A stretch of DNA of 64,000 bases from Psychromonas marina. Its GTDB lineage: Bacteria; Pseudomonadota; Gammaproteobacteria; Enterobacterales; Psychromonadaceae. The stretch is from assembly GCF_030161115.1 (NCBI RefSeq), contig NZ_BSPQ01000010.1, positions 62,001 to 126,000 of the forward strand, read 5' to 3'. The notes beneath the pieces are model-generated. The model was not told where the DNA came from. It saw only the letters and a program-made list of their open reading frames with translations, and ran no database searches. The position numbers were made by a program, and so were the translations under genes. Position 1 is the first letter of the stretch; every line of letters starts with the position of its first letter. Shown here piece by piece: positions 43,096-53,195 of this stretch.

Positions 43096-43977
43096 ATGTC
43101 AGAAAAAGCATTAGTTCTTATTGTTGATGACTCACCGACTAATTTGCAAGTTTTAGCCTCTTGTGTAAAAAATTGCCATCGAATTAAAGTTGCCACTAGT
43201 GGCGAACAGTGTTTACAAATAGCACAAGCGTCACCTCAGCCAGATCTTATTTTACTGGATGTTGAAATGCCTGGTATGAATGGGTATGAAGTGTGTGAGC
43301 AACTAAAAGCATCATCACTCACTGCTTCCATTCCTGTTATCTTTGTCACAGCACTGCAAGGAGATGAAGATGAAAGAAGAGGGCTTGAACTCGGTGCTGT
43401 TGACTACATTACTAAGCCGATCCGTCCTGCGATTGTTATTGCGCGTGTAAATACACATATCACCTTGAAATTACAACGTGATAAATTAAATAAGATGGCA
43501 TTCTATGATCAATTAACAGGACTTTATAATCGTCATTACCTTATTGATGTCGCGACTAAAAAAGTAGCTCGCTCATTAAGACATCATTATGACTTATGGG
43601 TGTTGATGATCGATATAGACCACTTTAAACAAATTAATGATAATTATGGTCATCCGATGGGAGATGATATATTAAAAAAAGTTGCTGAAGTATTAGTGCT
43701 TGATAATCGAACTGAAGATCTTGCTGCCCGATTTGGTGGGGAAGAGTTTGTTGTTATGTTTGACCCGAGCGATGACTCCGATGCTGTCATAAAAGCACAA
43801 CGAATATTGAAAAAAATCAGTAAACTTAAACCACACAATATTAGCGTCACGGTAAGCATCGGTATGGCTAAAGTTGTGGCAGAAGATGGTAATTTTGAAG
43901 GCGTATTAAAGCGTGCAGATCAGGCATTATATCGTGCTAAAGATAATGGACGTAATAGGCTGGAAATAGCTCGCTAA
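43096..43977 (+). CDS. Response regulator-diguanylate cyclase (REC-GGDEF)
   Basis: A 293-residue protein: receiver domain (~1-120) with VDDSPTN, phosphoacceptor Asp55 (LLDVEMPGMNG) and Lys in TKPI, then a GGDEF domain (~135-293) with DIDHFKQINDNYGH and the active-site GGEEF (214-218). An inhibitory I-site RTED (205-208) sits five residues before GGEEF, as required for c-di-GMP product feedback. It should make c-di-GMP when phosphorylated. One base separates it from the hybrid kinase, whose Hpt domain is the likely phosphodonor. A strong terminator follows. Confidence 0.93.
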   Translation: MSEKALVLIVDDSPTNLQVLASCVKNCHRIKVATSGEQCLQIAQASPQPDLILLDVEMPGMNGYEVCEQLKASSLTASIPVIFVTALQGDEDERRGLELGAVDYITKPIRPAIVIARVNTHITLKLQRDKLNKMAFYDQLTGLYNRHYLIDVATKKVARSLRHHYDLWVLMIDIDHFKQINDNYGHPMGDDILKKVAEVLVLDNRTEDLAARFGGEEFVVMFDPSDDSDAVIKAQRILKKISKLKPHNISVTVSIGMAKVVAEDGNFEGVLKRADQALYRAKDNGRNRLEIAR

Positions 43978-43980
43978 TGG

Positions 43981-44020
43981 TGAAATAAAAAAACAACCCT
44001 AAGGTTGTTTTTTTATTTCA
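43981..44020. terminator. Bidirectional terminator between DGC gene and ychF
   Basis: A perfect inverted repeat: TGAAATAAAAAAACAACC, loop CTAA, and its complement. With A and T runs on both sides it can end both the plus-strand cyclase transcript and the minus-strand ychF transcript. Confidence 0.9.
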
Positions 44021-44032
44021 ATTTATTACCGA

Positions 44033-45124
44033 TTAAACGTTAAAGCGGAAGTGAATAACATCGCCATCTTGTGTGATGTATTTCTTACCTTCTAAACGCC
44101 ATTTACCTGCGTCTTTTGCGCCCGCTTCACCGTTAAATTCGATGAAATCATCGTAACCAACTATCTCTGCACGGATAAAACCACGCTCAAAGTCGGTATG
44201 GATTACACCTGCTGCTTCTGGTGCAGTTGCACCTACTTTAACAGTCCAAGCACGTACTTCTTTAACGCCTGCTGTGAAGTAAGTTTGTAAGTGTAGTAGT
44301 TGGTAACCACTGAAGATAACACGGTCTAAACCAGGTTCATCTTGGCCAATTGCTTCCAGAAAATCTGCTTTGTCTTCTTCATCAAGTTCTGAAATTTCAG
44401 ATTCAATTGACGCACAAACTGGTACTACAACAGCATTTTCTTTTTCTGCAATTGCGCGAACGATATCTAAGTATTCGTTATCTTCAAAGCCATCTTCTGC
44501 AACGTTTGCAATATACATGGTTGGCTTGCCTGTTAAGAAGTTAAGATAAGCAATGGCTTCCTTCTCTTCTTTTGTTAAATCCAAACCACGTACCATGCCA
44601 TCATTTTCAAGATGTGCTTTAATTTTCTCTAATACAGGTAGTTCGAATTTAGCGTCTTTATCGCCGCCTTTGGCTTTTTTAGCAATGCGTAAAATACCAC
44701 GGTCACAGCTTTCTAAATCAGCGAGTGCAAGTTCTGTGTTGATGATATCGATATCATCTTGTGGATCTATTTTACCTGATACGTGAACGATATTATCATC
44801 TTTGAAACAACGTACTACGTGGCCAATTGCATCTGTTTCACGGATATTTGCAAGGAACTTATTACCAAGGCCTTCACCTTTAGAAGCACCTTCAACTAAA
44901 CCTGCAATATCAACAAATTCCATTGTTGTTGGTAATACACGTTCTGGGTTTACAATCTTAGCTAGCTTATCAAGGCGTGGATCTGGCACTGGTACGATGC
45001 CGGTATTTGGCTCGATAGTACAAAACGGAAAGTTAGCCGCTTCAATGCCTGCTTTAGTAAGTGCGTTAAAGAGAGTTGATTTACCTACGTTTGGTAAACC
45101 TACGATGCCACATTTGAAACCCAT
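44033..45124 (-). CDS. ychF: YchF, Obg-like ribosome-binding ATPase
   Basis: A 363-residue P-loop protein, the family's normal length. It has the Walker A motif GLPNVGKST (8-16), the switch [16 protein letters not shown] and the C-terminal TGS-like domain ([38 protein letters not shown]). The G4 position reads NVAE rather than NKxD, in line with ATP use by YchF. YchF binds ribosomes and affects translation and stress responses. It lies 24 bases after pth, in the usual rplY-pth-ychF order. AAAAGG precedes the ATG by eight bases. Confidence 0.97.
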   Translation of the reverse strand: MGFKCGIVGLPNVGKSTLFNALTKAGIEAANFPFCTIEPNTGIVPVPDPRLDKLAKIVNPERVLPTTMEFVDIAGLVEGASKGEGLGNKFLANIRETDAIGHVVRCFKDDNIVHVSGKIDPQDDIDIINTELALADLESCDRGILRIAKKAKGGDKDAKFELPVLEKIKAHLENDGMVRGLDLTKEEKEAIAYLNFLTGKPTMYIANVAEDGFEDNEYLDIVRAIAEKENAVVVPVCASIESEISELDEEDKADFLEAIGQDEPGLDRVIFSGYQLLHLQTYFTAGVKEVRAWTVKVGATAPEAAGVIHTDFERGFIRAEIVGYDDFIEFNGEAGAKDAGKWRLEGKKYITQDGDVIHFRFNV

Positions 45125-45148
45125 GTTGTAAACCTTTTATTTAAATAA

Positions 45149-45739
45149 TTATTGTGCTTTAAAGCTATGTAAGCGATTCATCGCTTTAGCTAGCCCGTCT
45201 TGGCCTAAAATCGGCGTACAACGTGCTGCTTCATCAATACTTTGGTCAATTAAATCTTGTTCGCCTCTTGGTGCTTTTCCAAGAACAAAACCACTGACTC
45301 TATTTTTGTCACCCGGGTGACCAATACCTATACGCAGACGGTAAAAATTCTTATTATTACCTAGCTTACTAATAATATCGCGTAAACCATTGTGTCCACC
45401 ATGACCACCACCTAATTTAAACTTCGCAACACCAGGAGGAAGATCAAGTTCATCATGTGCGACAAGGATCTCTTCGGGTTTGATACGATAAAAATTCGCC
45501 ATTGCAGCAACAGATTTGCCACTAAGGTTCATAAAGGTAGTTGGGACAAGAAGTCGAATATCGTTGCCTGCAAATTGAATACGACCAGTTAGGCCATAAA
45601 ATTTTGCTTCAGCTTTAAGTTGGATATTTTCTTGTGAGACGAGTTGGTTTAGATACCATTGGCCGGCATTGTGTCTGGTATGAGCATATTCGGGGCCTGG
45701 ATTAGCCAGGCCCACAAGCATTTTAATCGTTGTTGACAC
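45149..45739 (-). CDS. pth: Peptidyl-tRNA hydrolase
   Basis: A 196-residue enzyme that frees tRNA from stalled peptidyl-tRNA. Conserved parts include [16 protein letters not shown] with the catalytic His (residue 23), [21 protein letters not shown] and [14 protein letters not shown] keep the GTG start at 45739, since it gives the N-terminal length known from E. coli; the in-frame ATG at 45721 would remove the start of the first beta strand. It begins two bases after the rplY stop, so it is probably co-translated with it. Confidence 0.96.
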   Translation of the reverse strand: MSTTIKMLVGLANPGPEYAHTRHNAGQWYLNQLVSQENIQLKAEAKFYGLTGRIQFAGNDIRLLVPTTFMNLSGKSVAAMANFYRIKPEEILVAHDELDLPPGVAKFKLGGGHGGHNGLRDIISKLGNNKNFYRLRIGIGHPGDKNRVSGFVLGKAPRGEQDLIDQSIDEAARCTPILGQDGLAKAMNRLHSFKAQ

Positions 45740-45741
45740 GA

Positions 45742-46362
45742 TTACTCAGCTGCTGCTTCTTCTGCTTCTGCTGCTTCTTCAGCTACTGCTTTCTTAGAGA
45801 TAGCAATAGTTGCAACAGGAAGATCATGTGCAGTGCCTTTAGAAAGCTCTACAGATTCAACACCTGCTGGGAATACTAGATCAGAAAGATGAACTGTAGC
45901 ACCAAGTTCAACAGTTGCTAAATCAACTTCGATGAATTCTGGTAATGCACCTGGAAGACAAGATACTTCAACTTCGTTAGTGATGTGAGAAACTGCACCA
46001 CCTGCTTTAACTGCTTCAGCTGTCTCTTCATTTAAGAAATGTAGAGGCACCATTGTGTGTAGTTTTTGTGAAGCATCAACACGTAGAAGATCTAAATGTT
46101 GGATTTGGTCTTTAAACGCGTGACGTTGGATAGCTTTAAGCAATACTTGCTCAGATACACCATCGATTTCAAGATCAAGAATTGAAGAGTAAAACGCTTC
46201 AACAACTTCAACTTTACGTAATTCTTTTTGTTCAAAAGTAAGTGATACTGGCTCTTTGCCTGCACCGTATACGATTGCTGGTACTAGGTCTGCGTGACGA
46301 AGGCGGCGGCTCGCACCTTTCCCAAGGTCAGTACGTGTTTGTGCAACTAATTTAATAGACAT
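45742..46362 (-). CDS. rplY: 50S ribosomal protein L25, long (Ctc/TL5) form
   Basis: A 206-residue L25. The N-terminal domain ([24 protein letters not shown]) binds 5S rRNA. The C-terminal extension ([20 protein letters not shown]) is typical of the Ctc/TL5 form and is absent from the 94-residue E. coli protein. The tail is rich in Ala and Glu. GGAG lies seven bases before the ATG. It heads the rplY-pth-ychF operon and lies downstream of prs, separated by a terminator. Confidence 0.96.
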   Translation of the reverse strand: MSIKLVAQTRTDLGKGASRRLRHADLVPAIVYGAGKEPVSLTFEQKELRKVEVVEAFYSSILDLEIDGVSEQVLLKAIQRHAFKDQIQHLDLLRVDASQKLHTMVPLHFLNEETAEAVKAGGAVSHITNEVEVSCLPGALPEFIEVDLATVELGATVHLSDLVFPAGVESVELSKGTAHDLPVATIAISKKAVAEEAAEAEEAAAE

Positions 46363-46522
46363 GGTGTAACTCCAATAAAGAGAAATCGATTATTCGTTTC
46401 TCAAATTTAAATAGATTTTATCTTGCGACCAGATAAAACCACCTTTCAATAAACACCAAATGGTGAGTACAAAAAAGGCGCGCCATAATAACGCACCCGG
46501 GATGTTTGTACAATTGAAAAGC

Positions 46523-46553
46523 AAAAAAAAACGCCTTTAGGAGGCGTTTTTTT
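46523..46553 (-). terminator. Terminator after prs
   Basis: ACGCCT/AGGCGT stem with A and T runs on either side, between the prs stop and the rplY start. It ends the prs transcript on the minus strand; the rplY promoter must lie after it. Confidence 0.85.
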
Positions 46554-46608
46554 AGTTTATTGGTTTAGTTTGATTTTTTAATTATTAAATCAAGCTAAAT
46601 CCTCCAAA

Positions 46609-47556
46609 CTAGTAGTGAAACATTGCAGAAATAGACTCTTCGTTGCTTACGCGACGAATTGCTTCAGCTAGCATGCCACTTAATGTCAACTGCTTAACTT
46701 TACCTGTTGCAAGCACTTCATCAGAAAGCGGGATAGAATCAGTTACAATGAATTCATCAATGACAGAGTTTTTGATGTTTTCAATCGCTTTACCTGAAAA
46801 TACAGCGTGTGTTGCGTATGCATAAACAGAAAGTGCACCGCGATCTTTTAACGCTGCTGCTGCTTGACATAATGTACCGCCAGTATCGATCATATCATCT
46901 ACGATAATACAATGACGGCCTTCAACATCACCAATTAGGTGCATTACTTGTGCGACATTGGCTTTAGGGCGACGTTTGTCGATAATCGCAAGGTCTGCGT
47001 CATCTAATAACTTAGCGTGAGCACGAGCACGTACTACACCACCGATATCAGGTGAAACAATCATTGGGTTATCTAATTTTTTCTCTAACATATCTTCAAG
47101 TAGAACTGAGCTACCAAATACGTTATCAACAGGCACATCAAAGAAACCTTGAATTTGCTCTGCATGAAGGTCTACCGTTAAAACACGGTCAACACCTACA
47201 TTTGATAAGAAGTCTGCAACAACTTTTGCTGTAATTGGCACACGGCTAGAACGTACACGACGATCTTGGCGAGCATAACCAAAGTAAGGAATAACGGCAG
47301 TAATACGGCCAGCAGAAGCGCGACGCATTGCATCGATCATTACGATCAATTCCATTAAATTATCATTGGTTGGTGCACAAGTTGATTGTACGATGAAAAT
47401 ATCATCGCCACGTACATTTTCGTTAATCTGTACGTGAATCTCTCCATCACTAAAGCGTCCAACTTCTGCGCTTCCTAGTTTAATGAAAAGACGATCAGCA
47501 ATTTTTTGTGCTAATTCTGGTGTCGCGTTACCTGCAAATAGTTTCATATTTGGCAC
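46609..47556 (-). CDS. prs: Ribose-phosphate pyrophosphokinase
   Basis: Makes PRPP from ribose 5-phosphate and ATP for nucleotide, His and Trp synthesis. It has [61 protein letters not shown] and the PRPP loop [11 protein letters not shown]. The longest frame begins at ATG 47574. I prefer GTG 47556, because AGAGG lies eight bases before it and it gives 315 residues beginning MPNMKLFAG, in register with the E. coli enzyme. A terminator follows the gene. ispE and lolB lie upstream in the same direction, as in many gammaproteobacteria. Confidence 0.96.
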   Translation of the reverse strand: MPNMKLFAGNATPELAQKIADRLFIKLGSAEVGRFSDGEIHVQINENVRGDDIFIVQSTCAPTNDNLMELIVMIDAMRRASAGRITAVIPYFGYARQDRRVRSSRVPITAKVVADFLSNVGVDRVLTVDLHAEQIQGFFDVPVDNVFGSSVLLEDMLEKKLDNPMIVSPDIGGVVRARAHAKLLDDADLAIIDKRRPKANVAQVMHLIGDVEGRHCIIVDDMIDTGGTLCQAAAALKDRGALSVYAYATHAVFSGKAIENIKNSVIDEFIVTDSIPLSDEVLATGKVKQLTLSGMLAEAIRRVSNEESISAMFHY

Positions 47557-47644
47557 TGTGAGGACCTCTGTCATCCTGATAGTTGATATTAAAAAGCGAT
47601 ATGCTCAATAACATGGGTGGTGGGGTTTAATCAACCACACTAAT

Positions 47645-48499
47645 TTATTTTAGGGTCGATAAAAGCGCATTTACGGGTGACTTGTTTAAGCCTTTACAGG
47701 CAAAAGCAGTTAACCATTGGGGACTTTTATCTAAAACAACTTGTGCTTCTTGGGCTGTTGCAAAAGTGCTAAAAACACATGCGCCAGTACCAGTCAATCG
47801 AGTCGGGGCGTATTCTACCAACCAGTCGATAACCTTGGCAACCTTCGGGTAGTTATTTTTTACGCAGGGTTCGCAGTCATTTAGCCAAATTTGACTCATT
47901 AACTGTGATATTGATCTCTTTTTTGTGTCTCGGATTAACTGTTTATCCTTGAATACTGTTGGCGTTGAAATATGACACGCTGGCACAGCAACGATGTAGT
48001 GATGCTCAGGGGGGGAGACCATTGTTAATTGTTCTCCAACACCTTCCGCAAGTGATGCTTCACCGGCAATAAAAATAGGTAAATCAGCACCTAATGAGAG
48101 ACCGATATCTGAAAGTTGCAACCTTGTTAAGTTGAGGTTCCAGTGATAATTTAATGCTATTAATGTGGTCGCAGCATCGGAAGAACCGCCTCCTAAACCA
48201 CCACCCATCGGTAAATTTTTTTCAATATGTATATTTGCACCTAAATTTTGACCACTTACTTTCTGTAGCATCGTGGCTGCTTTGTAGATTAGGTTGTCTG
48301 TGACGGGTAGATCTTTTATCTCTGGTGTAAGTGTAATTTTACCGGATAAATTTGTTGTAATAGTTAAATAATCACACAAGTCTATAAATTGAAATAATGT
48401 TTGTAATTCATGGTAGCCGTCTTCACGTTGTCCATTAACATATAAAAACAGATTAAGTTTTGCCGGTGCAGGCCAGCGGATAGTATCAAGTTTAACCAT
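47645..48499 (-). CDS. ispE: 4-diphosphocytidyl-2-C-methyl-D-erythritol kinase
   Basis: A 284-residue GHMP-family kinase of the MEP isoprenoid pathway; it phosphorylates CDP-ME on the 2-hydroxyl. The N-terminal WPAPAKLNLFLYVNGQREDGYH and the ATP-binding glycine loop PMGGGLGGGSSDAAT are clear, and a C-terminal TGTGACVF motif is present. It starts 16 bases after the lolB stop, as in the usual lolB-ispE-prs order. Confidence 0.96.
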   Translation of the reverse strand: MVKLDTIRWPAPAKLNLFLYVNGQREDGYHELQTLFQFIDLCDYLTITTNLSGKITLTPEIKDLPVTDNLIYKAATMLQKVSGQNLGANIHIEKNLPMGGGLGGGSSDAATTLIALNYHWNLNLTRLQLSDIGLSLGADLPIFIAGEASLAEGVGEQLTMVSPPEHHYIVAVPACHISTPTVFKDKQLIRDTKKRSISQLMSQIWLNDCEPCVKNNYPKVAKVIDWLVEYAPTRLTGTGACVFSTFATAQEAQVVLDKSPQWLTAFACKGLNKSPVNALLSTLK

Positions 48500-48515
48500 A
48501 TCGTAATCGTATCTT

Positions 48516-49130
48516 CTAATTTGTTTGTGTAGGAGCTGTTATTTCCCACTTTGAAATAGCAAATTTTAGGCGTAAATTGTCGCGTGTAAGTTGTAGTCTG
48601 TGGGGCAGGTTCGTATTATTCAGAGAGCGATAATCACTATAGTCAATTACCCAAATCCCACCTGTTTGATCATTTCCAAGTAAGTGGCTTACTTGGTGAT
48701 TTTCATTTAATTGGTAACTTGCATCACTTGGGTTACCTTTTATCCATTGCTGTAACTGATTGATAGGTAGTTCCATGCCTGATAAATCTTTAATCAACTG
48801 TTCGCTATTGTCTGAGACATAGTGCTTACCATCAGCATCTATAACAACCGTTTGTAGGGCGTTTTTTTGGATCTCTAACACACTCATACCTAAAAATGTA
48901 GTGAGTCGAATATGAAACTGTTGTGCCGTTTGCTGCCAGTGTATATTGACACTATTACGTTCTTCGGGTGTGATAATGGCTAATTTCCCGGAGAATGACC
49001 AATCAGTTAATTGTTCAAGTTGCGCTTGCTGAGTAGCCCATGAGCTATTTTGTTGCACTTCAGTCTTTGGTAGTTGTGCACAACCGCTAAAGAGGAGAGG
49101 TAGTAACAGATAATAAAAGCGATATTTCAT
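48516..49130 (-). CDS. lolB: Outer-membrane lipoprotein LolB
   Basis: A 204-residue lipoprotein that accepts lipoproteins from LolA and inserts them in the outer membrane. A short signal peptide ends in the lipobox LFSGC (Cys17). The segments LTDWSFSGKLAIITPEERNS, LTTFLGMSVLEIQ and HRLQLTRDNLRLKFAI fit LolB, as does its place before ispE. In enterobacteria hemA is usually divergent from lolB; here that position is a gene-free stretch followed by recN. Confidence 0.92.
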   Translation of the reverse strand: MKYRFYYLLLPLLFSGCAQLPKTEVQQNSSWATQQAQLEQLTDWSFSGKLAIITPEERNSVNIHWQQTAQQFHIRLTTFLGMSVLEIQKNALQTVVIDADGKHYVSDNSEQLIKDLSGMELPINQLQQWIKGNPSDASYQLNENHQVSHLLGNDQTGGIWVIDYSDYRSLNNTNLPHRLQLTRDNLRLKFAISKWEITAPTQTN

Positions 49131-49588
49131 GATAATGATTTCAACCTGTTCATTTAATGAGAGTAATGATGTTATTCGTTAGTGCTTTGATAAGCAGCTA
49201 TTTTATTCATATCACTAACTATTTTCTACTTATTATAAAAGGTTTAACACAGTTAAGCTGTAATTCATGTTTTGTCCGAAATTATTTCTCTTATGTAATT
49301 GCTGATCACGCTAATAATTGTATTGATATATTATTTTAGATAATTTAAATAATAACGGATCAATGCCTATCAAAGTATCAATATTTTTACCGAATAAATT
49401 ATTTTTGGGGCGTTATGTTTTTTGCTGATAGTTTATAAAGAAGTTAATTTGTAATAAAAGCAATGACACAGTGGGGAGGGGAGAGTGTTTTAATGAGGGG
49501 ATGATAAATGAGTAAGCCTAAGGGGGAAGTCAAGATTTAAACCCGCTTACAACTTACTCATAGCAACTGAGTTGATGCTAGCTAACTA
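49131..49588. other. 458-base region between lolB and recN, no gene seen
   Basis: AT-rich. It presumably holds the lolB promoter and the end of the recN transcript. A 60-codon hydrophobic frame on the plus strand has no ribosome-binding site and is not accepted. I see no RNA gene, repeat or clear terminator. Confidence 0.5.
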
Positions 49589-51265
49589 TTAACCGGCGAC
49601 GAGAAGTTCCTGCGCGTTTGCGAGAGTATGTGTAGTAATATTATCGCCTCCGAGCAACCGTGCTAATTCATTAAGCCTATCTTGCTCATTTAAGCTAATC
49701 ATCGTTGTATTAGTAATTTTACCGTCGCTTTGTTTGGTCACGAACATCTGCTGATGTCCATTTCCTGCAACCTGAGGAAGGTGAGTAACACAGAATATTT
49801 GTGTGTTTTCGCCTAAGCTACGTAGCAGTTTACCAACAACAGAAGCTGTTGCACCACTGATACCTACATCGACCTCATCAAAAATAAGCGTAGGGGTGGC
49901 AACACGTTGACTGATAATTACCTGCATTGCCAAGCCAATTCGAGATAATTCACCGCCCGATGCAACTTTAGCTAAGTTTTGTAATGTCTGCCCAGCATTT
50001 GTTTTAACTTGGAATTCAATATTATCTAGGCCTAATGGGCTTAGTGATTTATTTGCGCTTTCGAGCAATTCAATATGAAACACACCATCTTCCATATTTA
50101 GTTTTTGAATGCTAACCGTTATTTTTTTGCTTAACTCTTTAGCATATCGGCTACGGCTGAGGCTTAATTTTTTTGCATGCTGGTAGTAATTTTGTTCTGC
50201 TATTTCAAGATCTGCTGTTAACTGTTCAATTTGCTGTTCACCACTATTAAGCTGTTTGAACTCTTTACTTAACTTCTGATGATGCGTAAATAAAAACTCA
50301 GGCTGTACTTGATGTTTACGCGCAAGGGACAATGCGTCACTCATGCGTGTTTCTAATTGCTGGAACTGTTCAGGGTCAAGCTCTAGGTTTTCACTGAAAT
50401 GGCGTAGTTCATAACTTGCATCTTCAATTTGAATCACAGCTTCCTGCAACGTAGCAACAATATTTTCTAGATTTTTATCATTTTCAACCTGTGCTTCAAG
50501 TGCGCTCACACTGCTCCGTAAAAGCGTTAAAGCATCAAACTCTTCGCCATCACTGAGTTGATTTAGGCTAATTTGACAACTTTCTAATAATGCACCGCTG
50601 TTGGCTAATCGTTTATGTTCTGTTTCAACCTGTTCAAATTCATCTTCACCTAATGCAAACTCATCGAGTTCTTGAATCTGATATTCTAATAATTGTTTAC
50701 GGGCTTGTTTTTCTTGTTGATTAGCTTGTTGTTGTTTAAGTTGTTTATTTAAGAAATGCCAACCTTGATAGGTATCTTTTACTTTTTGTAGTAGTTGATC
50801 ATGTGCGGCATACTCATCAATAATAGAAAGCTGAATATCACTTTTTAGTAAGCTTTGGTGGGCATGTTGTCCATGAATGTTAACCAGTAATTGGCCTAAA
50901 CTTTTTAATTGTGAAACGGGGACGGGCGTGCCATTGATATAAGCGCGTGAGCGACCATCTTTATTAACCGTTCGGCGTAATAAACATTCACTGCTATCAT
51001 CTTCATTTTCAAGATCATTAGTGAGTAACCATTGCTTGGCATGAGGCGTATCAGACAAGGTAAAGCGTGCACTTATTTCAGCTTTGTCGGTTCCTACTCT
51101 GACCATGTTGGCATCAGCACGAGACCCCAAGCATAAACCCAGTGCATCAATCGCAATTGACTTACCTGCGCCCGTTTCACCGGTAATGGTCGTCATACCT
51201 GTGTTGAAGTCTAATTCTAAAAATTGAACGATAGCAAAATGTTGTACGGTTAATTGGTTAAGCAT
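49589..51265 (-). CDS. recN: DNA repair protein RecN
   Basis: A 558-residue SMC-like ATPase for double-strand-break repair. The Walker A motif is ITGETGAGKSIAIDALGL, followed by the typical GSRAD. A central coiled coil (~150-370) links to the C-terminal signature (ASGGELSRIGLAMQV) and Walker B (PTLIFDEVDVGISG). AAGGTG precedes the ATG by nine bases. Two perfect LexA boxes lie just upstream, so it is an SOS gene. The length is close to the E. coli protein. Confidence 0.97.
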   Translation of the reverse strand: MLNQLTVQHFAIVQFLELDFNTGMTTITGETGAGKSIAIDALGLCLGSRADANMVRVGTDKAEISARFTLSDTPHAKQWLLTNDLENEDDSSECLLRRTVNKDGRSRAYINGTPVPVSQLKSLGQLLVNIHGQHAHQSLLKSDIQLSIIDEYAAHDQLLQKVKDTYQGWHFLNKQLKQQQANQQEKQARKQLLEYQIQELDEFALGEDEFEQVETEHKRLANSGALLESCQISLNQLSDGEEFDALTLLRSSVSALEAQVENDKNLENIVATLQEAVIQIEDASYELRHFSENLELDPEQFQQLETRMSDALSLARKHQVQPEFLFTHHQKLSKEFKQLNSGEQQIEQLTADLEIAEQNYYQHAKKLSLSRSRYAKELSKKITVSIQKLNMEDGVFHIELLESANKSLSPLGLDNIEFQVKTNAGQTLQNLAKVASGGELSRIGLAMQVIISQRVATPTLIFDEVDVGISGATASVVGKLLRSLGENTQIFCVTHLPQVAGNGHQQMFVTKQSDGKITNTTMISLNEQDRLNELARLLGGDNITTHTLANAQELLVAG

Positions 51266-51286
51266 AGTTTTTACACCTTAAAACGA

Positions 51287-51302
51287 CTGTTTATAAATAC
51301 AG
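51287..51302 (-). promoter_or_regulatory. LexA box 1 of recN
   Basis: CTGT-TTATAAAT-ACAG matches the gammaproteobacterial LexA consensus CTGT-N8-ACAG exactly. It lies 21 bases before the recN start codon. Repression by LexA and induction by DNA damage follow from established knowledge of the SOS system. Confidence 0.9.
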
Positions 51303-51309
51303 TTTAATA

Positions 51310-51325
51310 CTGTTTTTATAAACAG
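51310..51325 (-). promoter_or_regulatory. LexA box 2 of recN
   Basis: CTGT-TTTTATAA-ACAG is a second exact LexA consensus match, 23 bases upstream of the first (start to start). Multiple boxes at recN are known from E. coli and give tight repression. Confidence 0.9.
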
Positions 51326-51384
51326 TAAAGTAAAGGTGTGAAATTTTTGTGAGCTATTATTTGTTATCGATACGAATATATTGC

Positions 51385-52353
51385 TTAACGAGACATAAAT
51401 GCAAGCAGCAATGGGAAGAAGGTATAAGCTGAGAAACAAAACAACCAAAACCAAGCACTTAAGCTGATTCGTTGTAATGAGAGTGCTATTTTATCAACTC
51501 CCGGTGCATCATGACTGCCGAGTGTGGCATAGGTTACTTTATGGTCCTTATATAAACGTACTCCTCCGACTTGAAACTGCATACCCAATGCAAAACTAGA
51601 GAGCATTAAACCCGATGAAAAATGATGCCAGTGTAAACTCTGCTTTAACTCTGTAGGTAGGTTTCGCAGCGGTCTGTCATAAAGAGAAAAGGTTAAGCTG
51701 ACAAGTAAATGGGCAGGAAGCAGCATGGCTGAATAGATAAAGCTAGGAATACTAGCAAGGGTCGTAAATTCTGGCTTTTTAGCATTCCATTGTTGTGCAC
51801 AAACTTGCACTATTCGATAAAAAAGTGCCCCATAAATCCCTGTTAACATATACCAAAATAATACTGTAAACCATGATGCGCTGAGTTGCAGCACCATAGA
51901 CTCGATGGTCGCTTTATTAACCCCAACTAAAGAGAGTGGCTTTGTTTCTCGCTCGGCAACGGAGGCAAGTTTAAATTTTGCCTGCGCTAGATTATTGTGC
52001 TGCAGTGCATTACTTATTTGTAAATAGACCGTTTTTTTATCGTGCCAAGAAAGCAGTACAAATAAGAGTAAAATATCGAGAAAAGTGGGATAAATAACAA
52101 TGTTATAAAGCTGAATAATGATCAGGAGTATTGGAAAGTAGATTAAGGAAATGGAGAGCAGGCTCGCTAAACGTTTATAGCTGGCGTTGCGCTCCTTTAA
52201 ATTAATCTTCACTGCAATGCGCTTAAAAATAAGCTCAATAGCAGAAAGCGGATTAAGATCTTTAGGCAGTGATACAAAAAATGAGAGCAGGGCAACGACT
52301 ATTACTGAAAAATAGTGGCTGTACTGCTCTATAAAATTAAGGAATAGATCCAT
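51385..52353 (-). CDS. CobD/CbiB-like integral membrane protein
   Basis: A 322-residue polytopic membrane protein with about five to seven hydrophobic helices (for example ~17-35, ~70-110, ~160-185, ~210-230, ~295-320). The segments SVAERETKPLSLVGVNKATIE, WYMLTGIYGALFYRIV and FQVGGVRLY recall the CobD/CbiB family (adenosylcobinamide-phosphate synthase), which often lies beside mtnN in Vibrio-like bacteria. No other cobalamin gene is near, so a B12 role is uncertain. It starts directly after the mtnN stop with no gap, so the two are co-transcribed. Confidence 0.8.
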   Translation of the reverse strand: MDLFLNFIEQYSHYFSVIVVALLSFFVSLPKDLNPLSAIELIFKRIAVKINLKERNASYKRLASLLSISLIYFPILLIIIQLYNIVIYPTFLDILLLFVLLSWHDKKTVYLQISNALQHNNLAQAKFKLASVAERETKPLSLVGVNKATIESMVLQLSASWFTVLFWYMLTGIYGALFYRIVQVCAQQWNAKKPEFTTLASIPSFIYSAMLLPAHLLVSLTFSLYDRPLRNLPTELKQSLHWHHFSSGLMLSSFALGMQFQVGGVRLYKDHKVTYATLGSHDAPGVDKIALSLQRISLSAWFWLFCFSAYTFFPLLLAFMSR

Positions 52354-53049
52354 TTAACTCAGTCTGTTAAGGATTGCTTCAACGAGTATAGAGGCATTTT
52401 TAGCAGCAATGGGAAGATATTGCTCAAATGAGAGTTCTGACTTTTTACCGGCAATATCAGACAGTGAACGAATAATCACAAAAGGCACGTCAAACTGATG
52501 GCAAACCTGTGCAATTGCAGCGGCTTCCATTTCACAAGCAGCCATTGTAGGGAAGTTATTGCGTGCAATCTCTGCTTTTTGTGGGTCGGCCATAAAGATA
52601 TCACCAGTACAAATTAAACCTTGGATGATATTAAGACCTTCAATTGTCTGTGCTGCATCTTGTGCAACGTCAATTAGCTTCTTATCGGCGATAAATGCAG
52701 CAGGCAGTTGTGCCATCTGACCAATTTCATAACCAAAAGCAGTTAAATCAACATCGTGAAAGCGCACTTCTGTAGAAATAACAATATCTCCGACATTCAA
52801 CTTACTATCATAACCGCCAGCAGAACCTGTATTGATGATTGTATCAGGTTGAAAACGTTCGAGTAAAAGTGTTGTGGCAACAGATGCCGCTACTTTACCA
52901 ATACCTGACTTCGTTAAAATAACTTCTTTGCCATTAAGTTGGCCTTGGTAGAACTCACAGCCTGCAATAATGGTTGTTTGAATATTGTCCAATTTTGCTT
53001 TCAGGATGCTTACTTCTTCATCCATTGCGCCAATAATACCTATTTTCAT
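52354..53049 (-). CDS. mtnN: 5'-methylthioadenosine/S-adenosylhomocysteine nucleosidase
   Basis: A 231-residue nucleosidase (also called Pfs) that cleaves adenine from MTA and SAH. It recycles methionine and provides the precursor of autoinducer-2. Family marks: MKIGIIGAMDEEV, TIINTGSAGGYD, DIVISTEVRFHDVDLTAFGY, MEAAAIAQVC and the catalytic Asp in IRSLSDIAG. The length is normal. It is divergent from tyrS with about 146 bases between them. Confidence 0.97.
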   Translation of the reverse strand: MKIGIIGAMDEEVSILKAKLDNIQTTIIAGCEFYQGQLNGKEVILTKSGIGKVAASVATTLLLERFQPDTIINTGSAGGYDSKLNVGDIVISTEVRFHDVDLTAFGYEIGQMAQLPAAFIADKKLIDVAQDAAQTIEGLNIIQGLICTGDIFMADPQKAEIARNNFPTMAACEMEAAAIAQVCHQFDVPFVIIRSLSDIAGKKSELSFEQYLPIAAKNASILVEAILNRLS

Positions 53050-53195
53050 CGTTTAACTCTCTGTAATATCATCATAAAAGCCTAATGTTAGCACAATCAG
53101 ACTAACTTCTTCACTCAATGGTTTTTTTGTTTCTATTAACTGTGTAAAATCCATCAACATATATAACACAGTTAAATGAATTAGGGACCACAACT

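Noticed and set aside
49157-49339. 60-codon hydrophobic plus-strand frame between lolB and recN
   Set aside because: No clear ribosome-binding site, odd composition and AT-rich background; chance frame is more likely than a small membrane protein.
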